Shown here one piece after another: positions 18,867-27,531 of a DNA stretch of 64,000 nucleotides. A program made the position numbers and the translations under genes. The first letter of the stretch is position 1, and each line of letters begins with the position of its first letter. The stretch comes from Brevibacillus laterosporus DSM 25. Lineage in GTDB: Bacteria > Bacillota > Bacilli > Brevibacillales > Brevibacillaceae. The stretch lies in the NCBI RefSeq assembly GCF_002706795.1, contig NZ_CP017705.1, positions 4,625,501-4,689,500 on the forward strand. Reading direction: 5' to 3'. The notes below the pieces were generated by a model that did no database searches, was not told the DNA's origin, and saw nothing but the letters and a program-made list of their open reading frames with translations.

Positions 18867-18939
18867 TGGTTACTTCATAAAAGCGCCCGATTGTTATTGA
18901 ATAGAAGCGGCACATTTTAGTACCGCTATTAGATTTATA

Positions 18940-19497
18940 TTACCTATAAGAGTCATGAGTTGGACGAAACAAGTCTTCCTCTACATTTCTGACAACTGAA
19001 AAGTGCTCAACATTGTAATGACCATGAAGAGTACTATTATGATGCTTTATGATTTGTTCTGCATTTAAAACATCATTGTCGTTTGTTGAATGCCCATCAC
19101 CGACTAATGTTACATCCAAACCACTAATAGTGGCTGTTCTGACTACACTATCTATACAGTGTTGTGTTTTACAGCCCATAACAACAATATGTTCAATCTG
19201 TTGAGATCGTAAATGATTTAGAAGACCTGTCCCATAAAAGGAATTCGTTGCAGATTTATCGAAAAACTTTGCCTCCGTAGGTACATGAATTTCATTGTGA
19301 ACTTGAAATCCTCCACCTTTACCTTCGGCAACATCGAGATCCCTCACAAACACAACTGGAACATCGGATTCTCTTGCTTTTTCAATTACTTTATTGATAT
19401 TTCTAATAAGCTGCTCTTTATTAAAAACCGCACCTTCTTCTTGATTCCCATCAATTAATTCTTGTTGAGCATCAATAATTAATAATGTTTGATTCAA
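18940..19497 (-). CDS. Isochorismatase family cysteine hydrolase
   Basis: 185 residues with the D-K-C triad of the family: Asp in LLIIDAQQE, Lys in FFDKSATNSF, Cys in GCKTQHCIDSVVRTA. Most such stand-alone proteins hydrolyse amides (nicotinamidase-like or N-carbamoyl compounds); nothing nearby identifies the substrate. The frame opens at TTG 19515, but AAAGGGGA precedes TTG 19497 (codons LNQTLLIID) by seven bases, so the second TTG is taken as the start. A GGGGAAA/TTTTCCCC inverted repeat (19520-19560) lies in its promoter region. Confidence 0.88.
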   Translation of the reverse strand: MNQTLLIIDAQQELIDGNQEEGAVFNKEQLIRNINKVIEKARESDVPVVFVRDLDVAEGKGGGFQVHNEIHVPTEAKFFDKSATNSFYGTGLLNHLRSQQIEHIVVMGCKTQHCIDSVVRTATISGLDVTLVGDGHSTNDNDVLNAEQIIKHHNSTLHGHYNVEHFSVVRNVEEDLFRPTHDSYR

Positions 19498-19701
19498 ATG
19501 ATTTTCCCCTTTCAAATGTGGGGAAACGCTATATCGTTTAATTAGTTAGACGTTTTCCCCTTATAATTTTGCACGCTAACATGTTTTTTGTTTGTCATAA
19601 TATCTACCCCCTAAACCAATATTGTCTATAAATTAGTGTTTATAATTTTTAGACGATTTAATCTTAACACATTTTCCTTAAAAACGCTCCTAACCAATTC
19701 A

Positions 19702-19784
19702 GTACTCACAAGTACGAGAGGCTGGTACTCACAAGTAAGGACATTTAGTACTCAGAAGTACGTGTATAAGGTACTCATCAGTAC
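19702..19784. repeat. Four palindromes GTACTCANNAGTAC repeated at exact 23-bp spacing
   Basis: Copies begin at 19702, 19725, 19748 and 19771: GTACTCACAAGTAC, GTACTCACAAGTAA, GTACTCAGAAGTAC, GTACTCATCAGTAC. Each is a palindrome with 5-base arms GTACT/AGTAC. The spacers between copies are unrelated in sequence, yet the period never varies. Related GTACTT/AAGTAC sites recur at 20040-20070. This looks like a set of protein-binding sites (operator or iteron array), not a CRISPR. Confidence 0.8.
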
Positions 19785-20104
19785 AAGTTGATGAGTATTT
19801 TAGTTACGTGTAATGTATTTTTAAAGAAAAAGCCCAAAGGAGCGTAGAAGTGGACTTGAGAATATACAGTGGGCGTTAAAAAATGTGATAGCAAAGAGAT
19901 CATGTACATTTTGGGACCTGAATCAGTTGTGTCCTCGAAAGCTAAGGGCGATTTACGGGATTACTTCTATATGTATTTTTCTCCTCCTCTGCTTTTTCTT
20001 AAGGTGGACATTCATCTGACATACTACCCTAGTATACTGGTACTTGTAATAAGTACTGTTAATAAGTACTTTTACAAAACTAACTATGAAGGAGTTTGAT
20101 TCTA
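19785..20104. other. Spacer with second cluster of GTACTT/AAGTAC sites
   Basis: No convincing gene; a 76-codon frame at 19869-20099 has no ribosome site and no family I recognise. GTACTTGTAATAAGTAC (20040-20056) is a palindrome, and AAGTACT recurs at 20051 and 20064, thirteen bases apart. These sites stand 35-65 bases ahead of a small gene remnant at 20105. Confidence 0.5.
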
Positions 20105-20222
20105 ATGAAGAAAAAGTATCAAATGGATGATTGGGGTGTTAGCACTAGCAACAGATTAAGTAGTGGCTGATGCGGATGATACTGATACAGTGAACAAACT
20201 GCTACAAGAGTGGTTAGAGTAA
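20105..20222 (+). pseudogene. Small secreted-peptide-like gene, broken
   Basis: GAAGGAG precedes ATG 20105. The first frame reads MKKKYQMDD and then leaves the sense of the sequence. One base over, MIGVLALATD, a TAA, and VVADADDTDTVNKLLQEWLE follow, ending at 20222. Restored, this would be a ~38-residue protein with a basic start, a short hydrophobic stretch and an acidic tail, like exported peptide precursors. The function is unknown. Confidence 0.4.
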
Positions 20223-20282
20223 ATGTAAAAAAAGAAACACTCTGAAGCAAGCAAAGGCTGAGTAATTGAAACGTGTAAGTAG

Positions 20283-20480
20283 TTGGAAAGGCTCAAAATA
20301 GAGACTAACAAATATTCAATAAGTAAGCTACAGGTGAGCCTAGAGGCAGAGCGGAAATGTGGCAGAAAAACAGTGAAATTAGCAGTAGCCTTATGTTTTG
20401 CAGGCATGCCCCTCCCGTTATCAGGGGAAGCCATGCCTTATGACATCGAGGTAGGAAATTCCCTTTCCTACATTTTGTAA
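20283..20480 (+). CDS. Possible small peptide precursor, unrecognised
   Basis: A 65-codon frame from a TTG. The C-terminal part (KTVKLAVALCFAGMPLPLSG, then EAMPYDIEVGNSLSYIL) looks like a signal peptide followed by a short mature peptide. No clear ribosome site precedes the TTG. The DNA overlaps strong hairpins (20400-20437 and 20451-20471), so the open frame may be accidental in a structured RNA. I assign no function. Confidence 0.3.
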   Translation: MERLKIETNKYSISKLQVSLEAERKCGRKTVKLAVALCFAGMPLPLSGEAMPYDIEVGNSLSYIL

Positions 20481-20510
20481 CCCCTGCTGGTGAAGGTGGT
20501 TTTTTTGTTG
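20400..20510 (+). other. Three consecutive hairpins, possible structured RNA ending in a terminator
   Basis: AGGCATGCCCCT (20401-) pairs with AGGGG and CCATGCCT across a loop. GTAGGAAA/TTTCCTAC (20451-20471) is a perfect 8-bp stem. AACCCCT and AGGTGGTT then precede a run of seven T (to 20506). The series lies about 410 bases ahead of the Ig-repeat surface protein gene. Confidence 0.4.
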
Positions 20511-20728
20511 TTTACTATACTTTTCCAAAAAATGAATACCATTTTTTCTTATCCTGCTTCTGCTCCATTGATATGACTGACTTTAAGGTATGTATGTAGT
20601 CGCATATTAAATAGCATTGTTCGTCCCATCGAGTTTTCATTTAATGGCCTGTTTTTTTCGCGGCAATCTTTGAGAAATGGTGCGATATTCAATCTTTGGA
20701 GGAAGACGAGCTGGTAGCGAGAGCAATA

Positions 20729-20844
20729 AGTGACCAAGCCAAGGAGAAGACAATTGAGGTGACAGGATTTTTAGTGTGACAATCTGCAAAGTGACAGGAT
20801 TGCAGTTATATGAGGCAAAGCCAAGGTGACATGGCTATAGTGAC
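20729..20844. repeat. Cluster of six GTGAC motifs
   Basis: GTGAC occurs at 20729, 20759, 20775, 20791, 20826 and 20840, several as (A/G)GTGACAGGAT or AGTGACA. It lies 80-190 bases before the Ig-repeat protein gene. It may be a binding-site cluster or degenerate coding sequence. Confidence 0.3.
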
Positions 20845-20918
20845 AAAATCCATACAAAGCAGAAAATAGAATAATGAAATATTTTATATTTTTTTAAAAA
20901 CATTCATGGAGGTCAGAG

Positions 20919-23561
20919 ATGAAGAGATTGCTAACAATTTTATTATGCACAATGTTACTATTTTCGAATGGAGTGATAGGTAGTTCTGAAACAGTAGTAG
21001 CTGCAGATAGCACAGAGATCTCACAGTTGGTTCTATCAGAAAATGAAGTCTCCATGGAAACGGGAGATTCAAATTCGTTAACGGCAACGGCAATTTATGT
21101 AGATGGAAAATCTGAGAATGTCACTATCAAAACTACTTGGTCAAGTTCAAATAGTGATATAGCCTCTGTATATGCGGGTACGATTAGAGGGATAAAAGAA
21201 GGAAAAGCTACAATCGTCGCAACGTATCTGAATAAAACTGTACCAGTACAAGTAGATGTATCAAAAAAGATTCGAACATTAACAAAAAACAAACAAATGG
21301 TTACTATTCGGACTGGAGAGGTACATAGTGAACAAGTTAACGTATCTGCTGTCTATGAAGATGGATCCACAGAGGACGTTACTACAAAAGCAATGTGGAC
21401 GGTTGAAGATCAGTCTGTTGCAACCGTTTTCGATGGGAAAATTGTGGGACAAAGTTCTGGTAGCACTACCGTAACGGCGAAATTTGGGAAACACTCCGTT
21501 TCTATTCCTGTTAACGTTGAGATTATAAAAAGACTAGAACCTAGTAAATCAAATGTTTCTCTACTTCTTCGTTCTGGTAAAAATACTGAAACAATTGAAT
21601 TGCAAGCAATATTTCCTGATGGAAGCAAAGAAGAGGTATCCAGCAAGGCAGTGTGGTCTTCGGATAATGAAAGTGTAGCTGATGTAATGAACGGTACAAT
21701 CAAGGCATATGGAGTGGGTGAAGCAACCATTTCAGCGAAATATGGGACGAAAACTGCTACGATTAAAGTTGATGTTGACTCAGCTATGGTCATAGAATTA
21801 GATCAACAAGATGTATTTATGCTTCTGAAAGATAGTCCGAAAAAGCTAAAATTGACAGCTTCTTTTATTAATGGTGAGGAAGAAGATATTACAGATAGAG
21901 CAGAATGGACTACAAGTAATAAAGCGGTTGCGACAGTAAATAAAGGTACTATTGTTGCACATTCATCGGGAGAAGCCATTATTACAGCAAAGTACGGAGA
22001 TAATGAAGTCAAAGCGGCAGTGGATGTAGAAGTACCTAGACGTCTTGAAGTAGATCAAGATTATGTATCACTTAGTACAAAAGACTCGGATGAGACATCT
22101 GTTGAGTTAATCGCTTATTATGCAAATGATACACACCAGAGTGTCACAGAGAAGGCTACTTGGACCTCTAGTAATGAAAATGTAGCAACTGTTTACAAGG
22201 GAAAAATTAAAGCTCTCAAATCTGGTGAAGCTACCATTACTGCCAAATACGCTGATAAAACAGTTACTGTTGGTGTAGATGTCGATTACTCCCAACAAAT
22301 TGTTGTGGACGTAAAGTCTCTTAATCTGCAAGTAGGAGGATCCCAGCAACTAGTGTTAAAAGCAATCTATGAAGGGCGAGAAGAGATCATTACCGATAAA
22401 GCAGAATGGTCTTCTAGTGCAGAAGCGATTGCAGAGGTACGAAGAGGTAACGTAACAGGCTTGAAAGACGGATCAGCAACGATTTCTGCTAAGTATGGTA
22501 ATCGAACTACTACTATACCAGTATCTGTTGGTGTTGTGAAAAAAATAACAATAAAAAAAGCGGATGCTGCTATTGATAAGCTTGTCATGCAAAAAGATAA
22601 TTCTGTTCAACTTACATTGAATGCTGAATACATGGACGGCTCAACAAAAGATGTAACTGATCTTGCAAACTGGTCTCCTGAGTCCTCTACTATTGCACAG
22701 GTAGATGCTAACGGTTTGGTAAAAGCCAAGGGATCAGGTAAAGTGGATATTTCAGCTAGTTTTGGTAATAAAACAGTAAAGATTCCTGTAGAGGTTGATA
22801 TTACAGCTTCTTTAACTTCGAATACAAAAAATGTTTTCATGAGTGTGGGAGAAAAAGTCCAAATTAAACTTAACCCAGATGCAGCAGACAGTAATTATAT
22901 TACTGATCAAGCAGAATGGTCATCTAGTTCGTCGAAAGTTGCTGAAGTTACGAAAGGTGAAATTCGAGCTTACAGTAATGGTAAGACAACAATCACAGCT
23001 AGATATGGTGGGAAATCTGTTTCTATACTAGTGGAAGTTGATGTTCTTCAAGGATTGGTAGCGAATACACGCCTCGTAAGATTAAAAACTCTAGGCGATG
23101 TAAAGGATATCCAGACGAAAGTAACACTGATGGCTACTTTAACGGGTGGACGTACTGTAGACATGACAGATCAAGCAGAATGGAAAGTTTCATCTTATAA
23201 AGTTGCCGAGGCAAACAAAGGAACTATTAAAGCTATTGGATATGGTAAAACAACAGTAACTGCTAGATATGGTGGGAAATCAGTTACAGTCTATGTTGAA
23301 GTGGATCAGCTAAAGTATCTTAAAACGAATCACGTCCAATTAAATATGAAGGTTGGGGAAACAAAGCAAGTAAATGCGACTGCAACCTATTTAGATGGAA
23401 TAGATCGAGATGTAACGAAGCCTGCATTGTGGACAACTCCAAAAGTTACAATTGCTGATGTGAAGGATGGCATAATTAAAGCAACTGGTGTGGGTCGCAC
23501 AGTTATTACTGTAAGCTATGGCGATAAAAAGACTCAGGTGATAGTCAATGTTACAAAATGA
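20919..23561 (+). CDS. Secreted protein with ten Ig-like (BIg_2) repeats
   Basis: 880 residues: a signal peptide (MKRLLTILLCTMLLFSNGVI, cleavage near VVAADS) and then ten tandem repeats of about 84-88 residues filling the rest. Each has the pattern W(S/T)SSN..VA.V..G.I.A...G.(A/T)TI(T/S)AKYG followed by a V.V.VD strand. BIg_2 domains are stalk or adhesion modules of surface proteins. There is no LPxTG motif, S-layer homology domain or C-terminal membrane helix, so how it stays at the cell surface, if it does, is unclear. GGAGGTCAGAG precedes the ATG. It is monocistronic. Confidence 0.9.
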   Translation: MKRLLTILLCTMLLFSNGVIGSSETVVAADSTEISQLVLSENEVSMETGDSNSLTATAIYVDGKSENVTIKTTWSSSNSDIASVYAGTIRGIKEGKATIVATYLNKTVPVQVDVSKKIRTLTKNKQMVTIRTGEVHSEQVNVSAVYEDGSTEDVTTKAMWTVEDQSVATVFDGKIVGQSSGSTTVTAKFGKHSVSIPVNVEIIKRLEPSKSNVSLLLRSGKNTETIELQAIFPDGSKEEVSSKAVWSSDNESVADVMNGTIKAYGVGEATISAKYGTKTATIKVDVDSAMVIELDQQDVFMLLKDSPKKLKLTASFINGEEEDITDRAEWTTSNKAVATVNKGTIVAHSSGEAIITAKYGDNEVKAAVDVEVPRRLEVDQDYVSLSTKDSDETSVELIAYYANDTHQSVTEKATWTSSNENVATVYKGKIKALKSGEATITAKYADKTVTVGVDVDYSQQIVVDVKSLNLQVGGSQQLVLKAIYEGREEIITDKAEWSSSAEAIAEVRRGNVTGLKDGSATISAKYGNRTTTIPVSVGVVKKITIKKADAAIDKLVMQKDNSVQLTLNAEYMDGSTKDVTDLANWSPESSTIAQVDANGLVKAKGSGKVDISASFGNKTVKIPVEVDITASLTSNTKNVFMSVGEKVQIKLNPDAADSNYITDQAEWSSSSSKVAEVTKGEIRAYSNGKTTITARYGGKSVSILVEVDVLQGLVANTRLVRLKTLGDVKDIQTKVTLMATLTGGRTVDMTDQAEWKVSSYKVAEANKGTIKAIGYGKTTVTARYGGKSVTVYVEVDQLKYLKTNHVQLNMKVGETKQVNATATYLDGIDRDVTKPALWTTPKVTIADVKDGIIKATGVGRTVITVSYGDKKTQVIVNVTK

Positions 23562-23765
23562 TAGTAAGACATGTAATGGACTAAACCAGATGTTTCTAAT
23601 TGCTACTGTAAATGATAAGAAGAAAGAATGGGCCATGATATTCCAGTAAATGGGAATATTGTGCTTTTGGCGTGTCAAAAAGCAAGCCTTTTGACAATAC
23701 CATCGTCAAAGCGAAACAAACTTGTCATTTGAGCCATATGGCATTGTACGAAAAACATTATTGCA

Positions 23766-23803
23766 AAAAGAACTTGTATAAATAGTTACAAGTTCTTTTT
23801 GTT
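23766..23803. terminator. Terminator between the Ig-repeat gene and the LysR gene
   Basis: AAAAAGAACTTGTA (23767-23780) and TACAAGTTCTTTTT form a near-perfect stem with T runs on both strands, so it can serve both converging genes. Confidence 0.75.
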
Positions 23804-23950
23804 TTTACTATGAGAAGAAAATTAGGCTTTTATACATGTTAGTTTATATTAAGTAGAATTAACAAAAGAAAGGTAAAAAATTTTCTATTAAACAAAATAT
23901 GATTTACTGATCATGAGTAGTAGGTTGATTTTTTGAATCATTAATTTTTA

Positions 23951-24838
23951 TCAATGAGCAAAGTTCCGTCGTATATCTTCCAAAAAGGTTTGGACTGCGG
24001 GAGCCAAATAACGATTTTTCATAAACGTTAAATAAACGGTCCTTTCCAATGCTGATGAATCAATTGTTTTTTGAACAATGGATGCATCCATTGGTTCAGA
24101 TAAATAATTTTCGGGGATAATGGTAATTCCTAGATTTTCTCTTACTAATGTCAAAGCTGTTTCAAAACGTTCAATTTCAAATTTTATTTTCGGAGCCATT
24201 TGTTCAAGTGTAAAGGCTGTTAAAATATCTTCTCTCGTTTGAAATCCTTCCGTACTAATTATGAAAGGTTCTCTTTCTAACTCTTTTAAAAGAATGGATT
24301 CCCTTTTCTGGGCCAGAGGGTGATCCCTGTGCAGCACAAGTACTAATCTTTCATCGTATAACGGGAATGATTCGATATCCGCTTCGTTTATATATTGGTT
24401 TGTAATGAGTAAATGTGTTTCGTATTTCCTCAATGATTCCTTCACGGCTTTTCCACTCAGCACTTCAATTAGCTTGATGTTAATGGAAGGAAAACGATCT
24501 TGATATTCACGGATCACTTTTGGAATCCAATGCTTTACTGACTCAATGATGCCAATAATGAGATCCCCACTGCCGGTCAGCTTTACTTCTTCCATCTCTT
24601 TTTTCAACATGTTCATTTGGGAAAGGAGGAGAATCGATTTTTTATATAAAATTTTACCAGCGTCAGTCAGTTCCATTTTTCTCGTATTTCTATCAAGCAA
24701 TGGTGATCCGACCTCTTGCTCCAAATTTTTAATAGCGTTGCTTAAAGAAGGCTGTGATATATGCAGTTTTTGTGCGGCTTTAGAGTAGCTCAACTGATTG
24801 GAAACCGTCACAAAATAATGCAATTGTTTTATGTCCAA
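23951..24838 (-). CDS. LysR family transcriptional regulator
   Basis: 295 residues, the usual length. Residues 1-62 hold the winged helix (MDIKQLHYFVTVSNQLSYSK, then AAQKLHISQPSLSNAIKNLE); residues 90-290 hold the periplasmic-binding-protein-like effector domain. It is divergent from hutG-gltS with about 125 bases between, the classic arrangement of a LysR activator and its target. A T-N11-A type box (24857-24871) lies in that gap. Confidence 0.93.
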   Translation of the reverse strand: MDIKQLHYFVTVSNQLSYSKAAQKLHISQPSLSNAIKNLEQEVGSPLLDRNTRKMELTDAGKILYKKSILLLSQMNMLKKEMEEVKLTGSGDLIIGIIESVKHWIPKVIREYQDRFPSINIKLIEVLSGKAVKESLRKYETHLLITNQYINEADIESFPLYDERLVLVLHRDHPLAQKRESILLKELEREPFIISTEGFQTREDILTAFTLEQMAPKIKFEIERFETALTLVRENLGITIIPENYLSEPMDASIVQKTIDSSALERTVYLTFMKNRYLAPAVQTFLEDIRRNFAH

Positions 24839-24856
24839 AAAATCCCCTCCTTATTT

Positions 24857-24871
24857 ATAGCTTCAAACTAT
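24857..24871. promoter_or_regulatory. Candidate LysR box
   Basis: ATAG-N7-CTAT fits the T-N11-A consensus for LysR regulators and lies between the divergent LysR and hutG genes. Confidence 0.45.
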
Positions 24872-24963
24872 CAATTTATTTGAATTATATATTAGAAATA
24901 ATAAGTTTGTCATTATATAATCAAAAAAAATCTACTTCAGAAATTTCAGAAAGGATGAACAAA

Positions 24964-25941
24964 GTGCCAACGAATGTTTCAGCTGATTTATGGACCGGTA
25001 GGACTGATCATACGGAAAGAAGAAGCAGTTTTCGCTACCATCAAATTGTGGAATTGATTGACTTAGATAGATTGCAGACTTTCAAGGATAACACCTGTGC
25101 AATTATCGGATTTGAATGTGAAGAAGGAGTTAGGCGCAATCAAGGCCGATTAGGTGCAGCCAAAGCTCCGAATGCTATTAGGCAAGCACTTGCAGGTCTT
25201 CCTTGGAAACTGGAGGAAGGTAAACGTATTATCGATGTAGGGAATATTCTTTGTCAAAACGAAAAACTCGAAGATGCCCAGAAAGAATTGGGTCTGGCAG
25301 TTTCTAAAATCTTTTCAAAGTCGGCGACTCCCATTATTTTAGGCGGAGGACATGAAACGCTGTATGGACATTACTTAGGTGTTCGAAAACATATAGGAAA
25401 AGATGCTACGCTTGGAATCATCAATATAGATGCTCATTTCGATTTACGTTCCTATGAAAATCAGCCTTCATCTGGGACGATGTTTAGGCAAATATTAGAA
25501 AATGACAAAAATAGCCGTTATTTTGTGCTTGGGATCCAGCGTTTCGGTAATACACAGGAACTATTTGATAAAGCGGACGAACTCGGTACCCAGTATATTT
25601 ATGAAGAAGATATGACTGAAGAACGGATGGATAACATCATTTCTGCATTAAATGAATTCATAGAAAAACAAGATTATGTCATGCTCACACTTTGTACAGA
25701 TGTTTTAAATGCAGCATTTGCCCCGGGAGTCAGTGCTCCATCTCCTTTTGGATTAACACCAATGGTTGTCCGAACCTTGATTCGTAGAGTTGCAGCTCAT
25801 AAGAAAACGCTTTCGTTCGATATTTGTGAAGTGAATCCTGTCTTAGATGAAAACGGAAGAACAGTAAAGTTAGGTGCTTATTTGACGAATGAAGCTATCA
25901 TGAGATTTTTAGGGGGAAACAACTATGACTTTAGCACTTAA
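24964..25941 (+). CDS. hutG: Formimidoylglutamase-like ureohydrolase
   Basis: Arginase/agmatinase superfamily enzyme expected to hydrolyse N-formimino-L-glutamate to glutamate and formamide. Metal ligands are seen in ILGGGHETLYGHY and INIDAHFDLR. In the third motif, TLCTDVLNAAFAPGVSAP, a cysteine stands where many relatives have the first aspartate of D-x-D. AAAGGA (24949-24954) touches ATG 24955 but has good spacing to GTG 24964, which is taken as the start (325 residues). The rest of the histidine-utilisation pathway is absent. Its last 17 bases overlap gltS, suggesting coupled translation. An arginase-type activity on another substrate is possible. Confidence 0.8.
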   Translation: MPTNVSADLWTGRTDHTERRSSFRYHQIVELIDLDRLQTFKDNTCAIIGFECEEGVRRNQGRLGAAKAPNAIRQALAGLPWKLEEGKRIIDVGNILCQNEKLEDAQKELGLAVSKIFSKSATPIILGGGHETLYGHYLGVRKHIGKDATLGIINIDAHFDLRSYENQPSSGTMFRQILENDKNSRYFVLGIQRFGNTQELFDKADELGTQYIYEEDMTEERMDNIISALNEFIEKQDYVMLTLCTDVLNAAFAPGVSAPSPFGLTPMVVRTLIRRVAAHKKTLSFDICEVNPVLDENGRTVKLGAYLTNEAIMRFLGGNNYDFST

Positions 25942-27112
25942 TCAAGTAAATACGATATTTCTCGCAGTAGCACTACTAGTATTAGGAACATTCCTAGTAA
26001 AAAAAGCGGGATTTTTGCAAAAGTTTTGTATTCCGGCACCAGTTGTTGGAGGGCTATTGTTTGCAACCATTGTAACGACCCTGAAAGCGACGGGAGCTTT
26101 GGAAATTACATTGGATACCTCACTTCAAAGCCTGTTCATGCTCACGTTCTTCACAACTGTAGGGTTGGGAGCAAGCTTTAAGCTCATCAAATTAGGTGGT
26201 AAGCTGCTCGTCATATACTGGCTCGCATGCGGATTCTTGGCTTTAGCACAAAACGTGATTGGCGTCTCCATGGCTTCATTGTTCGGCATTCATCCATTAA
26301 TTGGGATGATGGCAGGGTCAGTTTCCATGGAAGGTGGACATGGAGCGGCAGGTGCATTTGGACAAACCCTTGAAGATATGGGAATTCAATCAGCGTTAGC
26401 CATTGGGATCGCTGCAGCTACCTTTGGCCTCGTAGCTGGGGGCTTAATTGGCGGACCGACTGTAAAATATTTAATTTCAAAATACGATCTAAAGCCGACT
26501 GAAACAGAAGATGAGGTAGAGAAAGTTGAAGAAAAAGTACAACCGATTACGACAAATACCTTCTTCATCCAAGTACTGCTCATCACATTCTGTATGGCAT
26601 TAGGAACGTATTTAGGCGAGCTGTTCTCATCAGCAACGGGATTTGTTCTACCTAATTATGTAGGAGCCATGTTTGTGGCGGTCATCGTCCGTAACGTCGT
26701 AGATAAACTAAATCCCAATGCAATTGACATGAAGAGCATCAACCTGATTAGTGACGTGACACTCGGAATCTTCCTATCCATGGCACTCATGAGTATAAAA
26801 TTATGGGAAGTAGCTGATCTTGCGCTTCCAATGCTATTGATCGTGTTTGTACAAGTTGTATTTATTATCCTATTCGGTATTTTCATTTTGTTTCGGTTGC
26901 TTGGCAAAGACTATGACGCCGCAGTAATGGTCGCAGGTTTTACAGGACATGGCCTTGGCGCTACACCAAATGCAATAGCGAATATGGCTGCAGTGACTGG
27001 GCGTTTTGGACCTTCACGAAAAGCTTACCTGGTCGTTCCAGTTGTAGGTGCTTTTCTCATTGATGTGTTCGGCATGCCGATCATTATTGCAACGATAAAT
27101 TTATTTAAATAG
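25925..27112 (+). CDS. gltS: Sodium/glutamate symporter GltS
   Basis: 395 residues with about ten membrane helices in two inverted repeats. GSVSMEGGHGAAGAFG and GFTGHGLGATPNAIANM are the two signature re-entrant loops of the ESS/GltS family. Overlap with hutG links glutamate production and glutamate transport, so formiminoglutamate (or its product) may be scavenged through this pair under LysR control; this is inference. An acidic loop (residues about 195-212, ETEDEVEKVEEKV) joins the two halves. Confidence 0.93.
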   Translation: MTLALNQVNTIFLAVALLVLGTFLVKKAGFLQKFCIPAPVVGGLLFATIVTTLKATGALEITLDTSLQSLFMLTFFTTVGLGASFKLIKLGGKLLVIYWLACGFLALAQNVIGVSMASLFGIHPLIGMMAGSVSMEGGHGAAGAFGQTLEDMGIQSALAIGIAAATFGLVAGGLIGGPTVKYLISKYDLKPTETEDEVEKVEEKVQPITTNTFFIQVLLITFCMALGTYLGELFSSATGFVLPNYVGAMFVAVIVRNVVDKLNPNAIDMKSINLISDVTLGIFLSMALMSIKLWEVADLALPMLLIVFVQVVFIILFGIFILFRLLGKDYDAAVMVAGFTGHGLGATPNAIANMAAVTGRFGPSRKAYLVVPVVGAFLIDVFGMPIIIATINLFK

Positions 27113-27225
27113 GGTGACGAAAAACTCGAAACTGAATCATTTAGAAATGGCTCAGTCTGTAATAATGGAATGGAGAGAAACTCCTTTATATAAAGAGGTG
27201 AGCTGTTACCTTAGTATCTGAGTTG

Positions 27226-27531
27226 ATGGCTCTAGCCGCAAAAGATACAAACAGTAATTTGTTTTTATCTTTTATACTTGTTTTAACCTGTTGGCTCTTG
27301 GACGGGTGTATCTTAAGACAAGAAAAAGTGTTCCGCGAGTTGTACGAAAAGGTAAGAATCATTGACTCAGACAATATTGACTTTTTAATCAATACCTCTG
27401 ACCTAGAAGGTGACAACCGGTTAAACGTTGCTACATCAAGTACACTTATGCTTTTCTATATTCCTTTATCATTTGTTATTTGGTTGGTGTATGTGATTTT
27501 TACTAAATGTTCGATTGTGGCTGGTTATTGA
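27226..27531 (+). pseudogene. 5'-truncated small membrane protein
   Basis: The frame reads (AVTLVSE)LMALAAKDTN, a hydrophobic helix, then LDGCILRQEKVFRELYEKVR, and a second helix near the end. I recall a widespread family of uncharacterised two-helix proteins with the pattern ALAAKD...D.Y.LRQER.FR.LYDKVR. They normally have some 30-40 residues before this point, and here an in-frame TGA lies seven codons upstream of TTG 27223. No ribosome site is evident. I regard it as a remnant. Confidence 0.5.

Noticed and set aside
19702-19784. The regularly spaced repeats as a CRISPR array
   Set aside because: Repeats are 14 bp, palindromic and imperfect, spacers are only 9 bp, and no cas gene is near.
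19869-20099. 76-codon frame with hydrophobic end
   Set aside because: No ribosome site or recognisable family, and it overlaps the second palindrome cluster; I treat it as chance.
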